This document shows positions 39,422-48,797 of a DNA stretch of 64,000 nucleotides, piece by piece. Source of the stretch: Paraliobacillus salinarum (GTDB lineage: Bacteria; Bacillota; Bacilli; Bacillales; Amphibacillaceae); the NCBI RefSeq assembly GCF_014083865.1, contig NZ_JACEFA010000007.1, forward strand, positions 1 to 64,000. Direction: 5' to 3'. Below the pieces are notes generated by a model. It did no database searches. It was not told the origin of the DNA and saw only the letters and a program-made list of their open reading frames with translations. Each line of letters starts with the position of its first letter. Position 1 is the first letter of the stretch. The translations under genes were made by a program, and so were the position numbers.

Positions 39422-39726
39422 CTCACTTTTTTTACTTTATAACATTATTCACGCTTCACTTTCTTAACCCCAAATGCAGAAACATTGTTACAGCGCAGTT
39501 CTCACAGTATTTATCCATGCTTGAATTCTTTCCTCTATTTTTGTCTAAACAATGACATTTTACACTACGACTTAAATGTCATATTAGAGTGTTGCCAACT
39601 CTTTTTGCTACATTTTCTACTTTTAATCACAAGCGTTCCTCATGATTACTATACCCGTTTTGTGTTATATTAAAAACGGATTGGAAATCTTATAATGAAG
39701 TAATTATTAAGTAAGGAGCGATTACT

Positions 39727-40473
39727 ATGGCAGAAGCTGTGGAAACAATGGATGGTTGGTATTGTTTACACGATTTAAGAAAAATAGATTGGAATGCCTG
39801 GAAAAAAGCTTCAATTGTTGAACAAGAAGCAGCAATCACTGAATTGCAATCATTGTTAACGAAATGGGATGTTATCGATGAAGAGAAAACCGGAAGTCAT
39901 GCTGTATATTCCATTTTAGGGCATAAAGCAGATGTATTATTTATGATTCTTCGTCCGACATTAAAAGAATTACAGGAGGCTGAGTTAGCATTTAATAAAT
40001 CAGCATTCGCTTCATTTATGCAACAAACCTATTCCTACGTATCGATTGTCGAATTATCAAAATACACGGCAAAAGAAGGAGAAAATCCAGAAGAACATCC
40101 AGGGACACAAGCAAGGTTGCGCCCTCGCTTACCAAAGTGGGATCATATCTGTTTTTACCCGATGGACAAGCGACGACAAGGAAATGATAACTGGTATGTG
40201 TTACCGATGGATGAACGCCGCCGGTTAATGTATGAGCATAGTAAAACCGGAAGAAAATACGCAGGTAAAATCCGTCAAATTATTACAGGCTCAATGGGCT
40301 TTGATGATTGGGAATGGAGTGTTACTTTATTTGCAAAAGATGCATTAGATATTAAAAAACTAGTTTACGAAATGCGTTTTGATGAAGTTAGCGCACGCTT
40401 CGGGGAATTCGGTGCTTTTTACGTTGGGAATATTCTTGTTAAAGAAGACATTCCAACTTTCATGGAAGTTTAA
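39727..40473 (+). CDS. hemQ: Coproheme decarboxylase HemQ
   Basis: Last step of the Gram-positive coproporphyrin-dependent haem pathway: decarboxylates coproheme to haem b. 248 residues of the chlorite-dismutase-like family. Tyr144 (ICFYPMDKRR), the proximal haem histidine His171 (LMYEHSKTGRKY) and the C-terminal FDEVSARFGEFGAFYVG are present. Start ATG with AAGGAG upstream. Divergent from pta as in B. subtilis (ywfI). Confidence 0.96.
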   Translation: MAEAVETMDGWYCLHDLRKIDWNAWKKASIVEQEAAITELQSLLTKWDVIDEEKTGSHAVYSILGHKADVLFMILRPTLKELQEAELAFNKSAFASFMQQTYSYVSIVELSKYTAKEGENPEEHPGTQARLRPRLPKWDHICFYPMDKRRQGNDNWYVLPMDERRRLMYEHSKTGRKYAGKIRQIITGSMGFDDWEWSVTLFAKDALDIKKLVYEMRFDEVSARFGEFGAFYVGNILVKEDIPTFMEV

Positions 40474-40494
40474 TCCCCTATGTAAAACATTAAT

Positions 40495-40523
40495 AAGGTC
40501 TCGCTTGAAAAAAGCGGGATCTT
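40495..40523 (+). terminator. Terminator after hemQ
   Basis: Stem AAGGTCTCGCTT/AAGCGGGATCTT with G-U pairs, then TTTTTTA. Confidence 0.85.
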
Positions 40524-40647
40524 TTTTTATTTTTCACAGCAACGATACAGCACTATTTTATCACCTCAAAAAATTTCATTCATCTTTTTATTTATTTCCG
40601 CATAGGTATATGTAGTGGGACGATTGGTACAAAAGCGAGGTGAAGCG

Positions 40648-41067
40648 ATGGCTGTAGTTAGACACACAAGCGAAGACATAGATTTGCTTGCACGATTAAT
40701 GCGTGCTGAAGCGGAGGGTGATGGTCGACTCGGTATGTTAATGGTTGGAAACACTGGGATCAACCGTGTACGAAGCGATTGTTTAGATTTTAAAGATATT
40801 CGATCGATTAGAGATATGGTTTTCCAAAGTCCTGGTGGTTTTGAAGCGACACAGAAAGGTTATTTTTATCAAGCTGCAAGAGACGTAGACCGCGACCTGG
40901 CGAGACGTACGATTAAAGGAGAAAGATTTCATCCAGCAACACGTTCATTATGGTTTTTCAGACCTGAAGGAAGTTGTCCAGCACAATGGTATGGTCAATG
41001 GAATTCCGGCAGATATAAATCACATTGTTTCTATGCACCATTAGCATCAGAATGTCCAAACGTATAG
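40648..41067 (+). CDS. cwlJ: Spore cortex-lytic enzyme CwlJ
   Basis: Germination-specific cortex hydrolase, activated by Ca-dipicolinate and needing GerQ for its place in the coat. 139 residues of the SleB/CwlJ hydrolase_2 family: LMRAEAEGDGRLGMLMVGNTG with the catalytic Glu21, then GYFYQAARDVDRDLARR and a C-terminal WFF-SCP-W block. No signal peptide, consistent with mother-cell synthesis. Start ATG with GAGGTG upstream; a TTG eleven codons earlier is less likely. gerQ follows 19 bp on. Confidence 0.94.
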   Translation: MAVVRHTSEDIDLLARLMRAEAEGDGRLGMLMVGNTGINRVRSDCLDFKDIRSIRDMVFQSPGGFEATQKGYFYQAARDVDRDLARRTIKGERFHPATRSLWFFRPEGSCPAQWYGQWNSGRYKSHCFYAPLASECPNV

Positions 41068-41086
41068 GAAAGGAGTGTTATTTTTT

Positions 41087-41572
41087 ATGAGTAATGAAAA
41101 CAAACAGCGAGACCATTCGCAAAGTATGTATCAGCAACAAATGCAAGGTGCCAATCCTTATCAAGGTATGATGTACCAACCAAATTATACGCAGCAACAA
41201 CCAGTTTACTATCCTTCTTATGGCTATCCCCCTTATCAAACACAAAGTCCGACGCAAGATCAACCGAGTATGAGTAAATTACCTGGCATGCTACCATTAG
41301 AGGAATCCTATATCGAAAACATTCTTCGTTTGAACAAAGGAAAGGTCGCCACCATTTACATGACTTTTGAAAATAACGATCGTTGGAATGCGAAAATTTT
41401 CAAAGGAGTCATTGAAGCAGCAGGGAGAGACCACATTATTTTAAGTGATCCTGAAACAAATAAACGATATCTGTTATTAACGATCTATTTAGATTACATT
41501 ACATTTGATGAAGAAATTAATTATGATTATCCACGTTCTCAAAGAGCTAATTCAACCTATAAAGGGCGATAA
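41087..41572 (+). CDS. gerQ: Spore coat protein GerQ
   Basis: Inner-coat protein needed for CwlJ function, crosslinked by transglutaminase in B. subtilis. 161 residues: an N-terminal Gln/Tyr/Pro-rich low-complexity half and the conserved C-terminal half (LPLEESYIENILRLNKGK, FENNDRWNAKIFKGVIEAAGRDH, YLDYITFDE). Start ATG with AAAGGAG 12 nt upstream; a GTG inside that site is rejected. The cwlJ-gerQ pairing joins the two functional partners, which are apart in B. subtilis. Confidence 0.95.
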   Translation: MSNENKQRDHSQSMYQQQMQGANPYQGMMYQPNYTQQQPVYYPSYGYPPYQTQSPTQDQPSMSKLPGMLPLEESYIENILRLNKGKVATIYMTFENNDRWNAKIFKGVIEAAGRDHIILSDPETNKRYLLLTIYLDYITFDEEINYDYPRSQRANSTYKGR

Positions 41573-41584
41573 ACATATAAGCTA

Positions 41585-41612
41585 CCCCTTGCTCATTTAA
41601 TAAGGCAAGGGG
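41585..41612 (+). terminator. Terminator after gerQ
   Basis: 8-bp stem CCCCTTGC/GCAAGGGG, 12-nt loop, then CATTTCTT. Confidence 0.75.
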
Positions 41613-41639
41613 CATTTCTTCTTCTAAAGGAGGACTACA

Positions 41640-41888
41640 GTGAGACATCCATTTGAAAAATTAATTCAAATTCAGCTTATTTTACTACTTATCTCAATTT
41701 TTGCTGGTATATTAACCATCTGGACTGCAATTTTATTTTTCTCCTTTTTTGCCTGTATCGCTGTAGTAACTAGCTTCTTTATTGAAGGTTACATTGAGCT
41801 TCAAAAAGGAGATGTTGCCCAGGCTGGTCATCAGCTAATCCGAGCAATTATTCTCATTATTTTTATTAGTTTTTTATACTTCACATAA
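41640..41888 (+). CDS. Small two-helix membrane protein
   Basis: 82 residues with about three hydrophobic stretches (LILLLISIFAGILTIWTAILFFSF, CIAVVTSFFI and a C-terminal IILIIFISFLYF). Family not recognised. Start GTG, with a strong AAAGGAGG 6 nt upstream, supports it as a real gene. Its end overlaps the convergent ywdK by 8 bp. Confidence 0.65.
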   Translation: MRHPFEKLIQIQLILLLISIFAGILTIWTAILFFSFFACIAVVTSFFIEGYIELQKGDVAQAGHQLIRAIILIIFISFLYFT

Positions 41889-42249
41889 ATTTCAATGTGG
41901 CGTAACCAAGTAAAATCCAACCAATTAAAAAGGCAAAGCCACCAATAGGGGTAATCATTGCGAAGGTTTTAATTGCTGTTGTTGAATAGATGTACAAGCT
42001 ACCTGAAAATAAAATGATGCCCGCTAAGAAAAACCAACCAGCCATAGAAATAGTAGTTACTTGATATTTAATAAGTAGAAGTCCAGTAACAAGCAATGCA
42101 CTCGTATGGAACATTTGATATTGGACTGCCTTCTCCCACGTTTTAAGTGCTTTTTCCGTTATCTTCCCTTCTAATCCATGTGCACCAAAGGCTCCTAAGG
42201 CAACTGCTATAAAGCCATTAAGCACACCTAAAAATAAAAATAATTTCAT
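41881..42249 (-). CDS. ywdK: DUF423 membrane protein YwdK
   Basis: 122 residues, four membrane helices, function unknown. FLFLGVLNGFIAVALGAFGAHGLE at the start and PIGGFAFLIGWILL near the end are typical of DUF423. Start ATG with GAGGAA upstream. Follows ywdI on the same strand, as in B. subtilis. Confidence 0.93.
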   Translation of the reverse strand: MKLFLFLGVLNGFIAVALGAFGAHGLEGKITEKALKTWEKAVQYQMFHTSALLVTGLLLIKYQVTTISMAGWFFLAGIILFSGSLYIYSTTAIKTFAMITPIGGFAFLIGWILLGYATLKFM

Positions 42250-42278
42250 GTGTCATACTTCCTCTCTATTCGTAAAAA

Positions 42279-42578
42279 TCAAAAGTCTAATAAAGAATCG
42301 CCATTTCCCTCTTCTTCGTCTAACCGTTTGGATTGGGTAGCGGATGGACTCTGCAAATCCCCCATCATCTTACGTAATTCTAATTCTTCCACAGCTTTAG
42401 GATACTGCGAAGCATTAGGTGTAGTAGATACCGTTTCCTCTTTTGTGTCTAATAACAAATCACAGAGCAAACGAATTGAACGTGCATGTGCTTTTACTTC
42501 TGTAGCTTGATCACTGCTTTCAAGTGCAGCTTTTGCTTCTTGCAATATTTTTTGTAAAACCTGCTCATTGCTTATCAT
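42279..42578 (-). CDS. ywdI: YwdI family protein (DUF5327)
   Basis: 99-residue soluble, mostly helical protein of unknown function. KAHARSIRLLCDLLLDT is the conserved block and the tail is acidic. Start ATG with GAGGAGGGG upstream. Thirty bp ahead of ywdK, so probably cotranscribed. Confidence 0.85.
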   Translation of the reverse strand: MISNEQVLQKILQEAKAALESSDQATEVKAHARSIRLLCDLLLDTKEETVSTTPNASQYPKAVEELELRKMMGDLQSPSATQSKRLDEEEGNGDSLLDF

Positions 42579-42796
42579 TCTATCCCCTCCTCTAATCCTT
42601 TATATGTCTATGCTTTATCTCGATAGAAATTGATTTATCTTTTATTGATGCGTTTCCCAAGCCTATTTTACATGATTCAAATCAGAAAATCCAAAAAACT
42701 ACTATCCTACTCTAAAATTTTTAAAGGGTGGGGCTGGAACCTAATGAGGAAACCAATCGTATATAAAGATAACAATTCGATCGGAGGAAGTATGTT

Positions 42797-43009
42797 ATGA
42801 TTACTTTTTTTCTTATTATCGGTGGTATAGGCGTAGTGATCTCAGCTTTATTTCTAGGCACTATTTCGGGGACTCCCACTTATGCGCGTAGGGGTAACTA
42901 TTCAGAAACTAAAGAACATCATGACTTCCGGACAACAGTAGGCTTATATGCTGGAGTTGTAGGATTAATTGGATTTGGTCTTGCTGCACTTCTCTATTAT
43001 GTTTTTTAG
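42797..43009 (+). CDS. Small membrane protein, DUF5316-like
   Basis: 70 residues with two membrane helices (FFLIIGGIGVVISALFLGTI and VGLYAGVVGLIGFGLAALLYY) around a polar loop with GNYSETKEHHDFRTT. Resembles the DUF5316 group of Bacillaceae. Start ATG with GGAGGAAG upstream. Confidence 0.75.
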   Translation: MITFFLIIGGIGVVISALFLGTISGTPTYARRGNYSETKEHHDFRTTVGLYAGVVGLIGFGLAALLYYVF

Positions 43010-43045
43010 TTGTACTTTATCTTATTTCATCTATTCCATATAAAA

Positions 43046-43073
43046 AAAGGCTGATGGATGTTCATCAGCCTTT
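43046..43073. terminator. Bidirectional terminator, DUF5316 gene and acyltransferase
   Basis: 11-bp stem AAAGGCTGATG/CATCAGCCTTT, 6-nt loop, with T-rich sequence on both strands between convergent genes. Confidence 0.88.
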
Positions 43074-43076
43074 ATC

Positions 43077-44093
43077 TTACTGCAACAGTTCTCTATTCTT
43101 ACGTTGTTTTCGTTCGTTTATCCAGCCTTTTAACTGGGTAATCTTCCCCTCTATAAATGGCTGAAACGGTACAATGACAACCTTACTAGATAGTAGCAAC
43201 ACAATAAGCATAGAAAGAAACGCTAATCCTAGTACATCACCAACATGATCTACTTTAAACCAACCTGCTTCTCGGAAAAATTGAATAAATACACCATGCA
43301 ATAAATACACATAAAGCGTTTGTTTACCTAGCTTCGTCCAACGATATGTTTTTCGTGGTACCCATGCGAACAGACTACTCGCTAATAATATTGCTAATAG
43401 ATAAACACCTAGTCTAAACATCGCTCCCCAAACCGGCTGATCCATGTCTTGATATGAAAACGATCCTAATAACCAATCCGTTGGGAAAGGTGGGCTAACA
43501 CTTAATACAATGATCACTGCAGTTGCAAGCACAATTGCAGATCCTTTAACCACCGGCTGTGTTAATTTCATCAATTTTTCTTTTGACAACCAATAGCCTA
43601 GTAAAAAGAATGGAAAGAACACGAATGTCCGTGACAAACTAAATTCATGACCTATAGCATCAACATATCCAACAAATAACCCTATTCCAACAGCAAACGT
43701 TAATCCAACATAAGAAGGGATTTTCTTAAAGACAATTAATAATAGATGCCAGCAGAATAAACTTAGTAGAAACCATAATGCCCAATGCGGCTCATACCAT
43801 ACCGTTTGCCAGCCGGAATCTCCAATCATATAGTAATAGCCTGAGTAAAGAATTTGAAAAACCAGATATGGCACGATTAGCTTTCTGAACAAATCCCAAA
43901 CATAACCTGCCTTCCCTATACCTTTTGCAAAAAAACCACTAAGCAAAATAAAAGCAGGCATATGAAAGATATAAATAAAATCATACATCACTTCAATTGC
44001 CTTTTCGTCTGTAAAAGGCTGAATCATATGCCCGAATACGACCAGAAATATTAAAATAAACTTTGCATTATCAAAAAAAGCGTCACGCTTCAT
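43077..44093 (-). CDS. Acyltransferase family 3 membrane protein
   Basis: 338 residues with about ten membrane helices. RDAFFDNAKFILIFLVVFGHMI and FHMPAFILLSGFFAKG are the acyltransferase_3 signatures (catalytic His in helix 1). There is no C-terminal SGNH domain. Such proteins O-acetylate surface polysaccharides or fucose-type sugars; the substrate is unknown. Start ATG 8 nt after GGAG. Confidence 0.88.
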   Translation of the reverse strand: MKRDAFFDNAKFILIFLVVFGHMIQPFTDEKAIEVMYDFIYIFHMPAFILLSGFFAKGIGKAGYVWDLFRKLIVPYLVFQILYSGYYYMIGDSGWQTVWYEPHWALWFLLSLFCWHLLLIVFKKIPSYVGLTFAVGIGLFVGYVDAIGHEFSLSRTFVFFPFFLLGYWLSKEKLMKLTQPVVKGSAIVLATAVIIVLSVSPPFPTDWLLGSFSYQDMDQPVWGAMFRLGVYLLAILLASSLFAWVPRKTYRWTKLGKQTLYVYLLHGVFIQFFREAGWFKVDHVGDVLGLAFLSMLIVLLLSSKVVIVPFQPFIEGKITQLKGWINERKQRKNRELLQ

Positions 44094-44285
44094 ATCGCTC
44101 ACTCCTATAACCTACACATCTATGTTGTAGTAATACTCTTTAGTGTATACCCACTATCATATAAGATTCTCCTAATAAAAGATAATTTAATAGGATCGTA
44201 AGCGATTTGTTAATTAATTGTAATATAAAATTAGCATGTATTTGACTCAAGAAAAGTCAAACACACGCCATGAATAAAGTAATAT

Positions 44286-45536
44286 TTAATTTAAATTCTC
44301 AAAATCCATTGTCCAATTTCCATTACGGAAAATGGCTTCTTTTTTCCCGTCAGCTGTCACACCATCAATATCCATTGTCGATGAACCAATCATAAAGTCT
44401 TCATGAATCAAACTATTATTCACACCATGTTGATCCAGCTCTTCTTCTGACATCGACGAGCCATTCTCAATCGTATTTGGATAAGCTTTTCCAAGGGCAA
44501 GATGACAAGATGCATTCTCATCGAATAAAGTATTGTAAAAAATTAACCCTGATTGCGAAATGGATGATTGATGCGGAACTAAAGCGACTTCTCCTAGCCT
44601 TTTGGCACCGCCTTGATCTGTTTCTAATAAGTGCTTCAAGGATTCTTCACCCTGTTCTGCAGTAAAATCAACTACTGCACCATCCTTAAATGTTAATTTA
44701 AATTTATCAATAATATTCCCTCCATAGCTCAGTGGCTTCGTGCTTGTCACTGTTCCGTTGACACCATATTTGTGTGGCATAGTAAACACTTCTTCTGTCG
44801 GGATATTTGCGTTGAAAGCTACTCCTTTTTCAGACGGTCCGGAACCACCATGCCAAATGTGTCCCTTTGGCAAGTCAATTACTAACTCTGTACCCTCTGC
44901 TTTGTATATCAACTGACGATACTGTTTCTTATTTAAGTACTCTCTAGCATTTTCTAATTGTTTATTATGTCGTTGCCACGCTTGTTCAGGATCATCTTGG
45001 TCAACACGCACAATTTTAAAAATTTGATCCCACAATGCTTCTTGCGCCTGTTCGGCAGGTAGGTCAGGAAATACTTTTTGTGCCCAATCCTTTGTTGGAT
45101 AGCCTACAACAGACCATGTCACACGATCATTCATAACGTATTCTCGATAGGTTGTTAATGCTTGAGCACTTGCCTTATTAACCGCTGTAATTCGATCTGT
45201 ATCAATTCCTTGTAGCAAATCAGGATCTGGCCCATAGATAGTTAATAAAGAATAGCCGTCTTTCACCATATCTAGTAGCCCATCTGCCTTCCATTGTGGA
45301 AATGTTTCTAATACACGCATCGGGGCATGTTGCATTTTTAAATATGTAAGTTCTCCATCATTCCATTCGATATGTACATTTTTTGCCCCTAAATCATATG
45401 CCTTTTCTACAACGAGACGAACAAATGATACAGCTTCAATCGGCGCATTGATAATAAGACCTTGACCTGATTGAAGATTCACACCAGTTTTTAAAATTAA
45501 GCTTGCGTATTTTTCCATATTCAATTGTGTGGCCAT
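44286..45536 (-). CDS. Aminopeptidase, M29 family (AmpS type), copy 1
   Basis: 416-residue metalloaminopeptidase. Family segments GLIINAPIEAVSFVRLVVEKAYDLGAKNVH-like start, EEVFTMPHKYGVNGTV (catalytic and metal Glu/His) and DFMIGSSTMDIDGVTADG near the end. Start ATG with AGGAGG 8 nt upstream (a GTG just before is possible). A second copy is at 59976-61205. Alone on its strand. Confidence 0.94.
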   Translation of the reverse strand: MATQLNMEKYASLILKTGVNLQSGQGLIINAPIEAVSFVRLVVEKAYDLGAKNVHIEWNDGELTYLKMQHAPMRVLETFPQWKADGLLDMVKDGYSLLTIYGPDPDLLQGIDTDRITAVNKASAQALTTYREYVMNDRVTWSVVGYPTKDWAQKVFPDLPAEQAQEALWDQIFKIVRVDQDDPEQAWQRHNKQLENAREYLNKKQYRQLIYKAEGTELVIDLPKGHIWHGGSGPSEKGVAFNANIPTEEVFTMPHKYGVNGTVTSTKPLSYGGNIIDKFKLTFKDGAVVDFTAEQGEESLKHLLETDQGGAKRLGEVALVPHQSSISQSGLIFYNTLFDENASCHLALGKAYPNTIENGSSMSEEELDQHGVNNSLIHEDFMIGSSTMDIDGVTADGKKEAIFRNGNWTMDFENLN

Positions 45537-45671
45537 CACATATTCCTCCTAAATAACATGTTTCTTTTTATTATTTCATATTATTTTAAAGATTGATAGC
45601 GTTTTAAATATGAAAGAAAGGGGTATTATCTGATATACTTATGGAACTTTAGTATTAAGGGGGGAATAATT

Positions 45672-48600
45672 TTGAATTTTTTATTACGTTATAGGAAGAT
45701 CGCATGGGTATTTATAATATTATTAATTTTCACTGGAATCTTTACATATATTCAACTACCTAAACGAGACATTCCTGAAATCAGTCAAAATATCGCATCT
45801 GTCTCTACAGTTTATCCAGGTGCAACACCGAAAGAGATTGAACAGACAGTCACTAATCCAATTGAAAATGCTTTGGAAGAAATAAACGGAATATCTGAAA
45901 TGTCCTCTGCTTCTACCAATGGCTTTTCGACGATTACATTATCTTTAGAAAGTGATATAGATGCAAGCAATGTCTATAGCACAATACGACAAACTGTTTC
46001 AGAAACAGCTAAGTCGTTTCCAGATCAAGCACAAACACCGAGTGTGTCAACAGACTTGGTCAAATCTAATGTAGCTACATACCATTTATTAGCTAAAGAA
46101 CAAGCGCCTCTATATGATTTGAGGGGTGAAATCAGACAATGGGAAGAAGAGCTCACTTCTATTAATGGGGTGGAAAGTCTTCAAGTGAAAGGTCTACCTG
46201 ATGAACAATTATCCATCTCTTTAGATCCAGACGCATTAGGTGAGAACCAGATACAACCAAATCAAGTGATTACAGCTATTCAGAATGCAACCTCACCAAA
46301 AGCACTTGGAACAGAACAAAAAGATGATACACTTTATCAATTAAGTCTAGATACTAATGAGAGTGTAGAGGATCTAAAAGATACTTATATTGCCAATAGT
46401 GCAACTTCTGGCGAGGCAATTTATTTAGAAGATATAGCTTCTATTAAACGTGAAAACAAGCAAGTCTCGGATATTATACGCTATGAAGATAACTACGCAC
46501 TTTCAATTACTGTTCAAGCGAAAGAAGGTGTCAACATTGAACAGCTTCAAGCTAGTATCACTGATAAAGTAGATCAATTATCAAAAGATTTGCCAGAAAC
46601 CATTACAGTAGATCAATTTTATACGCAAAGCACGGTCATTAACGAAGTGTATTCAAGCCTTATCTCTTCGTTTATCCTATCGTTAATTGCTGTATTAATT
46701 ATCATGCTACTTGGTCTACCTGTTTCTTCAGCTATTTTAGTCGCATTGGCCATTCCTATTTCGATTGTTGTTGGCTTGATCCCGTTACCATATGCAGGAG
46801 TGGACTTAAACCAAATATCTATTATCGGCATGATTGTTGCCATTGGTATTCTTGTTGATGATGCGATTGTTGTGAATGATAACATTCAAAGAAGATTTCA
46901 ATTAGGCGATTCTGCGTTACAAGGAACGATTAACGGAGTACGTGAAGTAAGGGTTTCTATTATTACATCAACCCTAATGATTGTGTTCAGTTTCTTTCCT
47001 TTAACTTTTTTATCAGGTAGTAACGGAGACTTCATTCGGGCTTTACCACTAGCATTAATTTGCACGGTTGTTGCTTCTACCTTATTAGCCTTGACACTTA
47101 TCCCAACTGTACAATATTCACGTAAAAAAAGGGCAGATAAACAACGCAAGAAAAAGAAAAGAAATGCTAAAAAACAGGTCGGTTTATTGGGGGGATTATT
47201 TAATAAAATTGAAAAGGTTTATGCTGAATCTATTATCCCTGCTACCATTAAAAAGCCATGGCTAACAGTTGGACTTGGAATCATGCTTTGTCTCCTTTTA
47301 TTGCTATTGGCATTTAAGGTCCCATTCGAATTTTTCCCTGCAGCGGATCGAGCAGAAGTTACTATCTCAGCTAGGTTAAGTCAAGGAACGACAATAGAGA
47401 ATACAGATCAAACGTTACAACAGATGGAGAAATTCTTACTTGAGAAATCCGATAAAATTACAGAAACCGTTACTTATACAGGCGGTGGTGTACCTGGCAT
47501 CTTTAATTCCAGTATGACACGCACGGGTGAAAACACTGGTCAATTAGTTGTTCGAGTGGATCGAGATACGACAAGTGCAGCTGATTTCATTGATGAATGG
47601 GAAGCACCATTAAGAGAAGCATTTCCTAATGCAGAACTATTTTTAGAAACGAGCGTGTCTGGTCCACCACCTTCACCTAGTGTAGAAGTAAAACTGCAAG
47701 GTCCTGACGTCGATCAGCTAGTTACTTTTGCTGATGATTTAAAAACTCAGTTAGCAAATTTAGAAAGCTCAAAAATTGTGACAGCAAATACGAGCAAAGA
47801 CCAAGACTATATTACGTATGAACTAGATCGTGAATTACTAGCTAATAAAGGAGTAAATCCAAGTCAAGTTATTGGAACACTTCAGCTAGCTAATGTCGGC
47901 GTTCCACTTGGAGAATTTGATAATGGTGAAGAACGTCTGTCAATTCAATTATCACTAGACGACGGAAATGCAGAAGGTATTGATTTAACAGCATTAAATT
48001 TAGCTGTTCCGAATAGGGATGCCGCGGCACCACCTGAAATTATCGGTTACGATTCCATTATATCTGAAGAATCTAGTGAGCAAATTGGCGCTATCCCTCA
48101 TTACAATGGGAACCGAACGATTACGATTGAAGGGTATGAAATAGATGGTGAAGAAGAAGCATTTACAAAAGATGCAGATAAAATTATCGCATCAATGTCA
48201 GACGAATTACCTGATGGCTATCAAATTATAGAGGAAGGCGCAGCGTCTGCTGAAACAGCATTTTTCGTTGAAGTAGCAAAATTATTCTTGATTGTGCTAT
48301 TCCTAATTTATCTAACAATTGCCATTCAGTTTAATTCGTTATTAACACCATTATTAATTACCAGCACCGTTCTACTTGCAATCACTGGAGCGATCGTCGG
48401 GTTGTTTATTTCTGGTGAACCGTTAAGCTTCTTGGCTGTACTAGGAATTGTTTCCTTGTCAGGTATTGTGGTAAGAAATTCAATCTTGCTTATTGAATTC
48501 ATTGAACAAAACCGAAATGTGTATGATTCTGTATTACAAGCTATTACAGAAGCTGGTCGTGCGCGTGTGCGTCCAATCATATTAACAACTTTAACATCGA

Positions 48601-48749
48601 TTGCAGCGCTTGTACCAATCATCTTTACAGGTGATGTATTGTTTAAACCGCTTGCTGTTTCGATTGTTTATGGCTTGTTGTTCTCTACAATTTTGACATT
48701 AGTGTTATTACCAGCATTCTATATTACAATGGATAAAATAAGAAAATAA
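45672..48749 (+). CDS. RND-type efflux transporter (HAE/SwrC-like)
   Basis: 1025 residues with the twofold RND layout: helix 1 (about 10-29), a large external loop, helices 2-6 with the helix-4 proton-path acids in GILVDDAIVVNDN, a basic cytoplasmic link (KKRADKQRKKKKRNAKK), and a second half repeating the pattern. B. subtilis SwrC, the nearest familiar relative, exports surfactin. No membrane-fusion protein or regulator adjoins. Start TTG, 7 nt after GGGGGG. Substrate unknown. Confidence 0.93.
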   Translation: MNFLLRYRKIAWVFIILLIFTGIFTYIQLPKRDIPEISQNIASVSTVYPGATPKEIEQTVTNPIENALEEINGISEMSSASTNGFSTITLSLESDIDASNVYSTIRQTVSETAKSFPDQAQTPSVSTDLVKSNVATYHLLAKEQAPLYDLRGEIRQWEEELTSINGVESLQVKGLPDEQLSISLDPDALGENQIQPNQVITAIQNATSPKALGTEQKDDTLYQLSLDTNESVEDLKDTYIANSATSGEAIYLEDIASIKRENKQVSDIIRYEDNYALSITVQAKEGVNIEQLQASITDKVDQLSKDLPETITVDQFYTQSTVINEVYSSLISSFILSLIAVLIIMLLGLPVSSAILVALAIPISIVVGLIPLPYAGVDLNQISIIGMIVAIGILVDDAIVVNDNIQRRFQLGDSALQGTINGVREVRVSIITSTLMIVFSFFPLTFLSGSNGDFIRALPLALICTVVASTLLALTLIPTVQYSRKKRADKQRKKKKRNAKKQVGLLGGLFNKIEKVYAESIIPATIKKPWLTVGLGIMLCLLLLLLAFKVPFEFFPAADRAEVTISARLSQGTTIENTDQTLQQMEKFLLEKSDKITETVTYTGGGVPGIFNSSMTRTGENTGQLVVRVDRDTTSAADFIDEWEAPLREAFPNAELFLETSVSGPPPSPSVEVKLQGPDVDQLVTFADDLKTQLANLESSKIVTANTSKDQDYITYELDRELLANKGVNPSQVIGTLQLANVGVPLGEFDNGEERLSIQLSLDDGNAEGIDLTALNLAVPNRDAAAPPEIIGYDSIISEESSEQIGAIPHYNGNRTITIEGYEIDGEEEAFTKDADKIIASMSDELPDGYQIIEEGAASAETAFFVEVAKLFLIVLFLIYLTIAIQFNSLLTPLLITSTVLLAITGAIVGLFISGEPLSFLAVLGIVSLSGIVVRNSILLIEFIEQNRNVYDSVLQAITEAGRARVRPIILTTLTSIAALVPIIFTGDVLFKPLAVSIVYGLLFSTILTLVLLPAFYITMDKIRK

Positions 48750-48756
48750 CGACATA

Positions 48757-48791
48757 AAAAGCGTGGATCTCATTTTGAAATCCACGCTTTT
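48757..48791. terminator. Bidirectional terminator, RND gene and tcyP
   Basis: 12-bp stem AAAAGCGTGGAT/ATCCACGCTTTT, 11-nt loop, between convergent genes. Confidence 0.92.
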
Positions 48792-48797
48792 CCTTAT

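Noticed and set aside
44241-44261. Small inverted repeat TTTGACT/AGTCAAA after ampS copy 1 as a terminator
   Set aside because: Only 7 bp and no T run; too weak to call.
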